Positions 1 to 6,157 of a stretch of 6,530 nucleotides of DNA are shown in pieces. Origin of the DNA: Rickettsiales bacterium (GTDB lineage Bacteria; Pseudomonadota; Alphaproteobacteria; Rickettsiales; JANQQO01); contig JANQQO010000001.1 in assembly GCA_028289305.1 (NCBI GenBank), forward strand, positions 1 through 6,530, given 5' to 3'. The notes under the pieces are model-generated. The model saw only the letters and a program-made list of their open reading frames with translations, did not search any database and was not told the DNA's origin. A program made the position numbers and the translations under genes. Each line of letters opens with the position of its first letter. The stretch's first letter is position 1.

Positions 1-983
1 TTTACCCGACACGTATCCAGCCATGGCAGAACAAAAAGCACAAAGATCGCACCAAACATCAGCAGCACCCCGCCTAGCTTATCTGGTACCGCGCGTAAAA
101 TCGCATAAAACGGCAGGAAGTACCACTCCGGAACAATATGCGGCGGTGTCACCAGCGGATCCGCAGGAATGTAGTTATCCGGGTGACCCAAGCTATTTGG
201 ATCAAAGAAAATGAAATACGTGTAGAGTAAGAAAAACACCCCAAACCCGAAGAAATCCTTCACCGTGTAATAGGGGTGAAACGGAATCGTATCTTTCGCC
301 GTTTTCGGCTCCACACCGGTTGGATTATTCGAGCCATGCGTGTGCAGCGCCACCAAATGCAGCACCACTAGGCCAACAATAATAAACGGCAGCAAATAAT
401 GCAGCGAGAAGAAGCGGTTCAGTGTAGGATTATCCACTGAAAAGCCACCCCACAGCCATTCCACAATCGCCTCTCCCACCAGCGGGAAGGCGGAGAATAG
501 GTTGGTAATCACCGTTGCTCCCCAGAAGCTCATTTGCCCCCATGGCAACACATAGCCCATGAACGCCGTTGCCATCATGGCTAAAAAGATGAAGATACCC
601 AAGAACCACAATAGCTCACGCGGCTTTTTATACGATCCGTAATACAACCCGCGCAATATATGAATATATACCACCACGAAGAACATCGAGGCACCCACCG
701 CGTGCATATAACGAAGCAGCCAGCCATAAGGCACATCGCGCATAATTCGTTCCACGCTGTCAAACGCATGGTCCACATGCGGCGTGTAATGCATTGCTAA
801 TAGAATGCCCGTCACGATCTGAATCACTAATGCAATTCCTGCCAGCGATCCAAAATTCCACATATAACTTAGATTCTTAGGTGTGCGATACTCCCCTTGC
901 TCTTTCATAAAGGTGAAAATGGGCAATCGTGCGTCGATCCATCCCGTCACACCGGTATATTTTGTTACATGCTTCTTCGCCAT
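1..983 (-). CDS. petB: Cytochrome b of the cytochrome bc1 complex (3'-partial, runs off the left edge)
   Basis: Membrane subunit of ubiquinol:cytochrome c reductase, carrying hemes bL and bH and both quinone sites. The 327 visible codons begin with ATG at 983 and contain no stop. Visible features: the four heme ligands as two pairs 14 apart, His94/His108 (in RYMHAVG and YIHILRG) and His195/His209; the Qo-site stretch GYVLPWGQMSFWGATVITN near residues 143–161; and the Qo PEWY motif at 285–288 followed by FLPFYAILRAVPDK. This is the undivided b-type cytochrome, because helices beyond PEWY are fused to the N-terminal four-helix part, unlike the split b6/subunit IV pair. The usual length is a little over 400 residues, so about 80–100 are missing. 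The start lies 2 nt after the Rieske stop, with AGGG five bases upstream inside the Rieske gene, so translational coupling is likely. Identification is very secure; the symbol is petB or fbcB depending on convention. Confidence 0.97.
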   Translation of the reverse strand, partial: MAKKHVTKYTGVTGWIDARLPIFTFMKEQGEYRTPKNLSYMWNFGSLAGIALVIQIVTGILLAMHYTPHVDHAFDSVERIMRDVPYGWLLRYMHAVGASMFFVVVYIHILRGLYYGSYKKPRELLWFLGIFIFLAMMATAFMGYVLPWGQMSFWGATVITNLFSAFPLVGEAIVEWLWGGFSVDNPTLNRFFSLHYLLPFIIVGLVVLHLVALHTHGSNNPTGVEPKTAKDTIPFHPYYTVKDFFGFGVFFLLYTYFIFFDPNSLGHPDNYIPADPLVTPPHIVPEWYFLPFYAILRAVPDKLGGVLLMFGAIFVLFVLPWLDTCRV

Positions 984-985
984 AG

Positions 986-1525
986 TTACCCTATACGAAT
1001 GACATTATCGCTAATAAACGCATATTCTGGCACACCCAGATTCGTCGGCGCTGGGCCTTTGCGAATACGCCCGGATGTATCATAATGCGAGCCATGGCAG
1101 GGGCAGAACCAGCCGCCATACTCCCCCGTTTCACCAATAGGAATACATCCCAAATGCGTGCAGACACCAACCAATACCAGCCATTCTTCCTTACCCTCTT
1201 TCACCCGAGCGCTATCTGTTTCCGGGTCAGGCAAATCATCAATGCTGGTTTCCTGGGCGGTCTTAATCTCTTCTGCGGTACGGCGGCGAATAAACACCGG
1301 CTTGCCACGCCACATCACCGTGATGCCTTGCCCCGGCGCAATAGGAGATAAATCCACTTCCGTTGTAGAAAGTGCCAATACATCGGCTGCCGGATTCATG
1401 GAATCAATAAAAGGCCATGCGGTCATCACTCCACCTAACGCAGCGGTAGACCCCGCCATCAATACAATAAAATCCCGCCGTTCTACCTTGTTACTGGAGG
1501 ATTTAGAGGTGGTGCTGTTTGGCAT
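986..1525 (-). CDS. petA: Ubiquinol-cytochrome c reductase, Rieske iron-sulfur subunit
   Basis: The 2Fe-2S subunit of the bc1 complex takes an electron from ubiquinol at the Qo site and passes it to cytochrome c1 on the periplasmic side. The 179-residue product shows a twin-arginine signal-anchor (ERRDFI at 15–20, then a hydrophobic stretch to about 40), a WRGKPVFIRRR segment at 72–82, and both cluster boxes: CTHLGC at 122–127 and CPCHGSHYD at 141–149. By family alignment Cys122, His124, Cys141 and His144 bind the cluster, and Cys127/Cys143 form the disulfide. Ser146 and Tyr148 are the hydrogen-bonding residues of high-potential, ubiquinone-linked Rieske proteins. KGPAPTNL at 156–163 is the conserved Pro loop. 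Length is normal. The ATG at 1525 is chosen because it keeps about 14 residues before the Arg pair; no good Shine-Dalgarno precedes it, only an A/T run. It is first in the operon with cytochrome b. Some species use petA for another gene, so the symbol follows the alphaproteobacterial petABC/fbcFBC convention. Confidence 0.96.
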   Translation of the reverse strand: MPNSTTSKSSSNKVERRDFIVLMAGSTAALGGVMTAWPFIDSMNPAADVLALSTTEVDLSPIAPGQGITVMWRGKPVFIRRRTAEEIKTAQETSIDDLPDPETDSARVKEGKEEWLVLVGVCTHLGCIPIGETGEYGGWFCPCHGSHYDTSGRIRKGPAPTNLGVPEYAFISDNVIRIG

Positions 1526-1705
1526 GATATAAAAATAATGTCGTAGCTATAGATCAATAAACATGAGTCGCACCAGATAAACAGGATTTTTACAGTTGAT
1601 GCAACCAGATATTTTGGCTAAGTATAGAACAATATTTTGTGGTTTAAAGTAAAAAATACCCATATATTGTAAAACAGCACATCACGAACAAAAAAGGCGC
1701 GCTCC
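1526..1705. promoter_or_regulatory. Divergent intergenic region between the bc1 operon and the RTX gene
   Basis: This 180-bp AT-rich gap separates two divergent genes, so it should hold promoters for both. No strong sigma70 pair was found on either strand. On the plus strand TATATT (1663–1668) could be a -10 element but has no convincing -35 at 16–18 nt. On the minus strand TTGATC (1557→1552) is a weak -35-like hexamer whose -10 would fall at the start codon. A perfect FNR/Anr-type TTGAT-N4-ATCAA box is absent. The regulatory role is inferred from gene orientation alone. Confidence 0.45.
1694..1697 (+). promoter_or_regulatory. Ribosome binding site of the RTX gene
   Basis: AAGG lies 8 nt before the ATG at 1706, inside an A-rich run. 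It supports that ATG as the start. The RTX repeat begins at residue 3, so the protein has no room for a cleavable signal peptide. Confidence 0.6.
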
Positions 1706-4642
1706 ATGGCAATTCTAACTGGCACAGATAATGATGATGTTCTTGTAGGCTCCGTTGAGGCAGATACGCTGCTTGGCCTGGGTGCCAATGATGTCTTGGA
1801 AGCGCTGGATGGTAACGATTTCCTCCAAGGCAATGCAGGGAACGACGTGTTGTTCGGGCGCGCCGGTGAAGATACGCTCCGTGGTGGCAAAGATAATGAT
1901 GTCCTCAATGCAGAAGCAGGGGATGACCAAGCCTTTGGAGATGCAGGCAACGATACGCTTGAAGGCGGCACAGGCAACGACCAGCTCTATGGTGGCTCAG
2001 AAAATGACAGCCTCACCGGAGGAGAGGGCAATGATTTCCTTCAAGGCAATGCTGGTGCAGATACACTTATAGGCGGCGGTGCAAACGATACCTTATTCGG
2101 TGGCCGGGATAACGACAGCCTCACCGGCGATGCGGGTAATGACAGCCTGGCTGGCAATCTGGGTAATGACACCCTTAATGGTGGTGAGGGCGATGACATC
2201 CTCCGCGGTGGCGATAATAATGATAGCATCGTAAGTGGCACCGGCAATGATGACGTCAATGGCAACCAGGGCAACGATACTCTCTTCGGTGATGATGGGA
2301 ATGATGTCATCCAGGGTGGTAAAGATAATGATGAAATCCATGGCGGCAATGATGTTGACATTATCAATGGCAATCTCGGCAGTGATAATATCTTTGGCGA
2401 TGCGGGCAATGACATTGTGCGTGGTGGGCAAAACCAGGATACCGTGAATGGTGGCGATGGTAACGACACCATCCATGGCGATAAAGGAAACGATATTCTC
2501 ACCGGCGGTGCCGGCAATGATAGCTTTGTCATTAACCTTGAAGCCGGTGCGCTGGATACCATCACCGACTTTGAAGTTAGTAATACGAATGAAAAAATCG
2601 ACCTCAGCGCATTTACGAATCTGAGTAATTTTACCGATCTCAACCTCTCCATTACCAGCACGGACACCATTCTTGCCCTTGGTAATTTTCAGGTGGTGAC
2701 CATCAAAAACGTGCTGGCTAACGCCCTTTCAGGCGATAATTTCACCTTCTTTAATCCTCAGGCATCTACCGATACCGGTCAAACCTTTACCCTCACCAGC
2801 AATATCGACGTCTTCACTGGCGGCACAGCGAACGACACATTCACCACGGCAGATGCTAATCTCTCCGCTTTCGATTTGCTGAGTGCCGGGGCGGGGATCG
2901 ATACACTCCGCTTCACCGATGCGGCCACGCTCACCTTGGCAGATCTGCAAAATAAAACAGGTTTTGAAATCATTGATGTGTCTGCCGGCAATAGCACGGT
3001 CCAACTCAATGATAGCTTCGCCGTCACCTCCGCCACGCAAGAAGTTGAGGTAAGTAACGGCACCCGCACCGTGGCGTTAGACACTTCTGCCGTCAGCCTC
3101 CTCCGTAAAATATTCGTGGGTGGCTCAGGCACGGCCACACTCGCTGCGGGCGTGCAAAACCGCGTTTTCGCCAAAGATGCCGTCAATACGACCTTCATCA
3201 GTAACGGGTTTGACATCATGATTGGTGGCACCGGCAACAACACCTTCGAAATCGATGCCGACGACACCTGGGATAATCGTGGCGTCATTGATGGCGGCAG
3301 TGCCGGCACCGACGTCATTAATATTGACCAAGTGGGTACGGTTGATTTCACCGTGGCCACGTTGCGTAACATCGATAACATCAATGTTGGTAATGATGCC
3401 ACCACACTCATTATGAACGATGAGAATGTCACAGTGGTGATGGGTAATGGCGGCAATGTCTTCACCTTCGGCAATGGTCAGCAACAGGTCACCCTTGGTT
3501 CTGGGAACGACACCATCAATATTGATATCACCGACACCTGGGACGCTAGCGACTCGCTCGATGCGGGTGGAGGCACCGACACTGTCATCATCAGCGGCGT
3601 TTCTGCCTCGGATGATTATACTCTCGGTACCTTTGACAATGTTGAGAATATACGGATGACAGGCACGGGCCAAAACGTCACGCTTGATAACGACGGTTAC
3701 ACCATCACCATGGAGGCGAGCAACCAAACCCTCACCTCCGGCAGTGGTGGCGACACAATCACGGTTACAGGTATAGGCGCGATGAGCATCTCCTCCGGCA
3801 ACGGCAACGACGCCCTCACCATTGATGGTGACCATATCTGGAGCAGTGCAGATACCATCAATCTCGGTGGAGGCACAGATACCCTCACCATCAATAATGG
3901 TGGCACTGTTGATCTCGGCCCTAACGGAGTAGATGCCTCCAATATCGAAAATATCATACTGCAAGATCCTATCATTGCAGGCAGTGATCCCGTTGAGCGT
4001 GAGGGCACCAATGTCATCCTCCCGGATGGTACGGCACTCACTGTCACGGCAGGCCTTGGTGCAGACACCATCACCAGTGGCAATAACGCAGATGCCATTG
4101 CCCTTGGCGTTGATTCAGTCTCTGATATCGTTCGTTATTCTCAATCTGATGATGGTGCGGCTGCTGGTGCAAACACTGGCCATGATGTCATCACAGAATT
4201 CAATGCGGCGGATGATGATATTGCCTTCACCGGCGACTTTAATGATGCCACGATGGGTATAAATCTAGACGATGTTACAGATAATAATAACTTTACCTTT
4301 GTTTCTGACGAAGCGATTGAGTTCAACACGGTGGATATTGATCCTACCGATGGATATACCCAAGGCGAAGCACTCCTCATTACAGCAGGTGGGTCGATGC
4401 TCACCAACGCTGACCTCACCCAGCTCAATTTCACCAATCTCTTAACGGCGATTAACGGCCTGGAGATGGGTGCGGGCGTCAGTGCTACTGCCGGACAAGA
4501 TGGTCTCATCGTTGCTCAGGGCACTTCCCAAACCGGCATCTATCTCTATATTAGCGATGGCGGTGCAGTAGACGCCAACGACCTCACCCTCCTCGGCACC
4601 GTCAATGGCCTCCTCGGCGCTGATAACTTCACCTTTGTGTAA
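1706..4642 (+). CDS. Large RTX (hemolysin-type calcium-binding repeat) protein, probable type I secreted surface or extracellular protein
   Basis: This 978-residue protein has no signal peptide, no cysteine, 3 tryptophans, 8 Lys and 14 Arg against a very large number of Asp and Asn. That composition is typical of calcium-folded RTX proteins exported through type I systems. Domain order: residues 3–272, 30 consecutive nonapeptides of the GGxGxDxLx family; 273–350, a segment with DTITDF and EKIDLS followed by SGDNFTF, resembling an RTX C-terminal module; 367–752, a beta-strand-repeat region with modules carrying GxGNDT(I/F) and GGGTDT(L/V) motifs; 827–978, a second terminal-like module starting DVITEF and ending GADNFTFV. 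A hydrophobic/aromatic extreme C-terminus after an LTLLGTV strand fits a type I secretion signal. No protease, lipase or other catalytic motif (such as HExxH or GxSxG) was seen, so an adhesin, S-layer-like or matrix role is more likely than an enzyme. This is inference. No transporter genes (HlyB/HlyD/TolC type) are in the window. The family assignment is secure; the function is unknown. Confidence 0.9.
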   Translation: MAILTGTDNDDVLVGSVEADTLLGLGANDVLEALDGNDFLQGNAGNDVLFGRAGEDTLRGGKDNDVLNAEAGDDQAFGDAGNDTLEGGTGNDQLYGGSENDSLTGGEGNDFLQGNAGADTLIGGGANDTLFGGRDNDSLTGDAGNDSLAGNLGNDTLNGGEGDDILRGGDNNDSIVSGTGNDDVNGNQGNDTLFGDDGNDVIQGGKDNDEIHGGNDVDIINGNLGSDNIFGDAGNDIVRGGQNQDTVNGGDGNDTIHGDKGNDILTGGAGNDSFVINLEAGALDTITDFEVSNTNEKIDLSAFTNLSNFTDLNLSITSTDTILALGNFQVVTIKNVLANALSGDNFTFFNPQASTDTGQTFTLTSNIDVFTGGTANDTFTTADANLSAFDLLSAGAGIDTLRFTDAATLTLADLQNKTGFEIIDVSAGNSTVQLNDSFAVTSATQEVEVSNGTRTVALDTSAVSLLRKIFVGGSGTATLAAGVQNRVFAKDAVNTTFISNGFDIMIGGTGNNTFEIDADDTWDNRGVIDGGSAGTDVINIDQVGTVDFTVATLRNIDNINVGNDATTLIMNDENVTVVMGNGGNVFTFGNGQQQVTLGSGNDTINIDITDTWDASDSLDAGGGTDTVIISGVSASDDYTLGTFDNVENIRMTGTGQNVTLDNDGYTITMEASNQTLTSGSGGDTITVTGIGAMSISSGNGNDALTIDGDHIWSSADTINLGGGTDTLTINNGGTVDLGPNGVDASNIENIILQDPIIAGSDPVEREGTNVILPDGTALTVTAGLGADTITSGNNADAIALGVDSVSDIVRYSQSDDGAAAGANTGHDVITEFNAADDDIAFTGDFNDATMGINLDDVTDNNNFTFVSDEAIEFNTVDIDPTDGYTQGEALLITAGGSMLTNADLTQLNFTNLLTAINGLEMGAGVSATAGQDGLIVAQGTSQTGIYLYISDGGAVDANDLTLLGTVNGLLGADNFTFV
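1712..2521 (+). repeat. RTX nonapeptide array, 30 in-register 27-bp units
   Basis: Residues 3–272 of the RTX protein divide without a gap into 30 nine-residue units ending mostly in ND, GD or AD, for example TLFGDDGND, TLEGGTGND and ILTGGAGND. In RTX proteins the Gly/Asp turns bind calcium and the hydrophobic positions stack into a parallel beta-roll, two units per turn, giving about 15 turns here. Several units are degenerate at the first Gly (VLEALDGND, VLNAEAGDD, SIVSGTGND) and may not bind calcium. A longer period is superimposed: units recur with a phase of four (36 residues, 108 bp) from residue 39 to 254. Confidence 0.93.
2522..2755 (+). other. Internal RTX C-terminal-like module (residues 273–350)
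   Basis: Immediately after the last nonapeptide come SFVIN, DTITDF (284–289), EKIDLSAF (296–303), a strand pair around 312–334, and SGDNFTF (342–348). This is the order seen at the end of many type I secreted RTX proteins: repeats, then D-x-I-T-D-F, then (D/E)KIDLS, then a short aromatic terminus. Here it sits about 630 residues before the stop. It is either a folding cap of the beta-roll or a former C-terminus; see findings. Confidence 0.6.
2804..3961 (+). repeat. Degenerate beta-rich modules in the second half of the RTX protein
   Basis: Aligned by eye, four copies of one motif set occur: a G-x-G/A-N-D/N-T-F/I start, an acidic linker usually with Trp, then (G)GG/AG-x-(G)TD-T/V-L/V-I, then a strand ending (N/D/F)-(N/E)-I-E/D-N/I-I. 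Approximate residues are 367–425 (ANDTF, AGIDTL, EIIDV), 503–561 (GNNTF, Trp522, DNINV), 596–651 (GNDTI, Trp612, ENIRM) and 696–752 (GNDAL, Trp712, ENIIL). The last three are the clearest, with Trp spaced 90 and 100 residues apart. The pattern resembles the beta-strand repeats of alphaproteobacterial S-layer and adhesin-like proteins. The boundaries are approximate. Confidence 0.65.
4184..4642 (+). other. Terminal module and probable type I secretion signal (residues 827–978)
   Basis: DVITEF (827–832) with DDDIAF soon after repeats the theme of the internal module. The protein ends with a strand-rich stretch (IYLYISDG at 945–952, DLTLLGTV at 959–966) and GADNFTFV at the stop. Type I substrates carry an uncleaved signal in the last 50–60 residues, often closing with a short aromatic/hydrophobic tail; that fits here but is not proof. 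Confidence 0.55.
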
Positions 4643-4751
4643 AAAATGCATGCGCCGTAAAATTTACACTTTAGAGGCACATCAAAATACGTTATAAACA
4701 ACCCCAGATATAGCTCGCTTACTAACAGTAAAGAGGTTGTAACGCCCGCAT
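4643..4751 (+). promoter_or_regulatory. Intergenic region upstream of cydA with a probable sigma70-type promoter
   Basis: TTTAGA (4670–4675) and TATAAA (4693–4698) are 17 nt apart. They match the bacterial -35 and -10 consensus at 4 of 6 and 5 of 6 positions. Transcription would start near 4705 and leave a leader of about 47 nt. AGAGG (4732–4736) is the nearest Shine-Dalgarno-like element, but its 15-nt spacing to the ATG is long. An in-frame TAA at 4740–4742 rules out an upstream start for cydA. A promoter here means the oxidase genes need not depend on read-through from the RTX gene. Confidence 0.45.
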
Positions 4752-6146
4752 ATGCTACTAGAATCGTTCGATCCCGTATTACTTGCCCGCATTCAATTTG
4801 CCTTTACTGTTTCCTTCCACATCATCTTTCCTGCGTTTACCATTGGCCTTGCCAGCTGGCTTGCCGTGGTGGAATGGAAATGGCTCACCACGGGTGAAAA
4901 AATCTATGAAGAAATCTACCGTATGTGGGTCAAAATCTTTGCCGTATGTTTCGGCATGGGTGTTGTCTCTGGCGTTGTTATGTCCTATCAGTTTGGCACG
5001 AATTGGTCGATCTTCTCCGATCAGGTCGGCAATGTGCTCGGCCCCTTGCTCGGCTATGAGGTGCTCACCGCCTTCTTTCTAGAGGCCTCGTTCCTCGGCA
5101 TCATGCTCTTTGGCTGGGGGCGCGTTAGCAAAAACATGCATTTTATTTCTACTGTTATCGTAGCAGTCGGCACAATCATCTCCGCCTTCTGGATTCTTTC
5201 TGCCAATAGCTGGATGCAAACGCCACAAGGCTTTGAAATAGGGGAAGACGGACTTTTATACCCCACCAATTGGATGGAAATCATCTTCAACCCCTCCTTC
5301 CCGATACGCTTTTTCCACATGGTCACCGCGGCATATCTCACCACTGCTTTTGTAGTTGCTGGTGTGGGCGCCTATTACCTCTGGCGCAATGTGCATGTGA
5401 AGCAGGCTAAGATCATGTTTGCCATGGCGATGTTCATGGCGGTGTTTGTCGCGCCCTTGCAGCTTGTCTTGGGCCATATACACGGCGAAAACACCCTAGA
5501 GCACCAGCCGATAAAAGTTGCGGCGATGGAAGGAAACTGGGAGCGTGGTACCAACAAACCGCTCTATCTTTTTGGCATTCCCAATGAAGAGACTGAAACC
5601 ACCGACCACGCTATCGCCATTCCCGGCGGTGCTAGCTGGATACTTACCGGCAGCACCGAAGGCGAAATCCCTGGCTTAAAAGACGTACCTAAAGAAGAGC
5701 GTCCACCAGTCGGCATCGTCTTCTGGTCTTTCCGTCTCATGGTTGCAATTGGCATCTTAATGATCGTCACCGGGCTTATTGCTGTTGTACTCTATCTCCG
5801 TGAGCGCCTCTATGATACGCGCTTCTTCCAATATTGGTGCATGGCTATGGCGCCCACGGGTTTCATCGCCGTGCTCGCTGGTTGGTTTGTCACCGAGGTT
5901 GGCCGCCAGCCCTATGTCGCCTATGGCGTTATACGCACCTCTGAGGCTGTTTCTCCCGTCATTGGCCCACAGATCGCCATTACCCTGCTTGCCTTTATTG
6001 TCGTATATCTCTTCGTGTTTGGTGCCGGCACGTATTACATCATAAAGCTGATTAAGAAGGGTCCAAAAATTGGCAAAGAAAAAGAAGAGTTTTACGATCA
6101 CAGCATAGAAGCCTCGGTCACCAAGCAACTCACTAGCAAAACATAA
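4752..6146 (+). CDS. cydA: Cytochrome bd-type (cyanide-insensitive-like) ubiquinol oxidase subunit I
   Basis: Heme-bearing subunit of a bd-family quinol oxidase, which reduces O2 to water with electrons from quinol in the cytoplasmic membrane without pumping protons. Key residues can be matched to E. coli CydA: His23 (E. coli His19, high-spin heme), Glu103 and Glu111 (Glu99/Glu107), His189 (His186) and Met330 (Met393, heme b558), and the Q-loop pair Lys255 and Glu260 (Lys252/Glu257). QFGTNW (80–85) and GRQP (384–387) are also conserved. From Glu260 to Met330 is 70 residues, against 136 in E. coli, so the C-terminal part of the Q-loop is absent. With a length of 464 residues this is the short Q-loop (CioA-like) form. 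The C-terminal tail after about 432 is lysine-rich and cytoplasmic-looking. The ATG is fixed by an in-frame stop just upstream. cydB follows after 11 nt. CIO-type enzymes often lack a typical heme d spectrum, so the heme content is open. cioA would be an equally fair symbol. Confidence 0.95.
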   Translation: MLLESFDPVLLARIQFAFTVSFHIIFPAFTIGLASWLAVVEWKWLTTGEKIYEEIYRMWVKIFAVCFGMGVVSGVVMSYQFGTNWSIFSDQVGNVLGPLLGYEVLTAFFLEASFLGIMLFGWGRVSKNMHFISTVIVAVGTIISAFWILSANSWMQTPQGFEIGEDGLLYPTNWMEIIFNPSFPIRFFHMVTAAYLTTAFVVAGVGAYYLWRNVHVKQAKIMFAMAMFMAVFVAPLQLVLGHIHGENTLEHQPIKVAAMEGNWERGTNKPLYLFGIPNEETETTDHAIAIPGGASWILTGSTEGEIPGLKDVPKEERPPVGIVFWSFRLMVAIGILMIVTGLIAVVLYLRERLYDTRFFQYWCMAMAPTGFIAVLAGWFVTEVGRQPYVAYGVIRTSEAVSPVIGPQIAITLLAFIVVYLFVFGAGTYYIIKLIKKGPKIGKEKEEFYDHSIEASVTKQLTSKT

Positions 6147-6151
6147 GGGAG
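6146..6151 (+). promoter_or_regulatory. Strong ribosome binding site of cydB
   Basis: AGGGAG overlaps the last base of the cydA stop codon and lies 6 nt before the cydB ATG at 6158. This is the best Shine-Dalgarno in the window and supports both the start and cotranscription with cydA. Confidence 0.75.
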
Positions 6152-6157
6152 CTATCG

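Noticed and set aside
1158..1532. Plus-strand open frame of 124 codons across the Rieske gene
   Set aside because: It is antisense to a Rieske gene whose cluster motifs are all intact. The translation has no family features.
1591..1610. TTGATGCAACCAGAT considered as an FNR/Anr oxygen-response box
   Set aside because: Only the left half-site TTGAT matches TTGAT-N4-ATCAA; the right half does not.
1820..2467. Regular short periodicity considered as a CRISPR array or tandem satellite
   Set aside because: The period is codon-in-frame (27/108 bp), the units diverge at third positions, and the translation is a textbook RTX nonapeptide array. There are no identical repeats with unique spacers.
2041..2670. 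Long minus-strand open frame (209 codons) opposite the RTX array, and a similar one at 2093–2476
   Set aside because: The 27-bp periodic sense sequence keeps the reverse frames free of stops. The products are low-complexity Ser/Pro/Leu or Ile/Ala strings with no domain, and the sense frame is a clear RTX protein.
3125..3964. Minus-strand open frame of 279 codons, and an overlapping one at 2779–3474 (231 codons)
   Set aside because: Both lie wholly antisense to the RTX gene. Their products reflect the repetitive complement and show no recognisable motif or ribosome binding site.
4637..4669. Inverted repeat GTGTAAA/TTTACAC straddling the RTX stop codon, considered as a terminator
   Set aside because: The arms are only 7 bp and AT-rich with a 19-nt loop, and no T-tract follows. 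It is too weak to call a rho-independent terminator.
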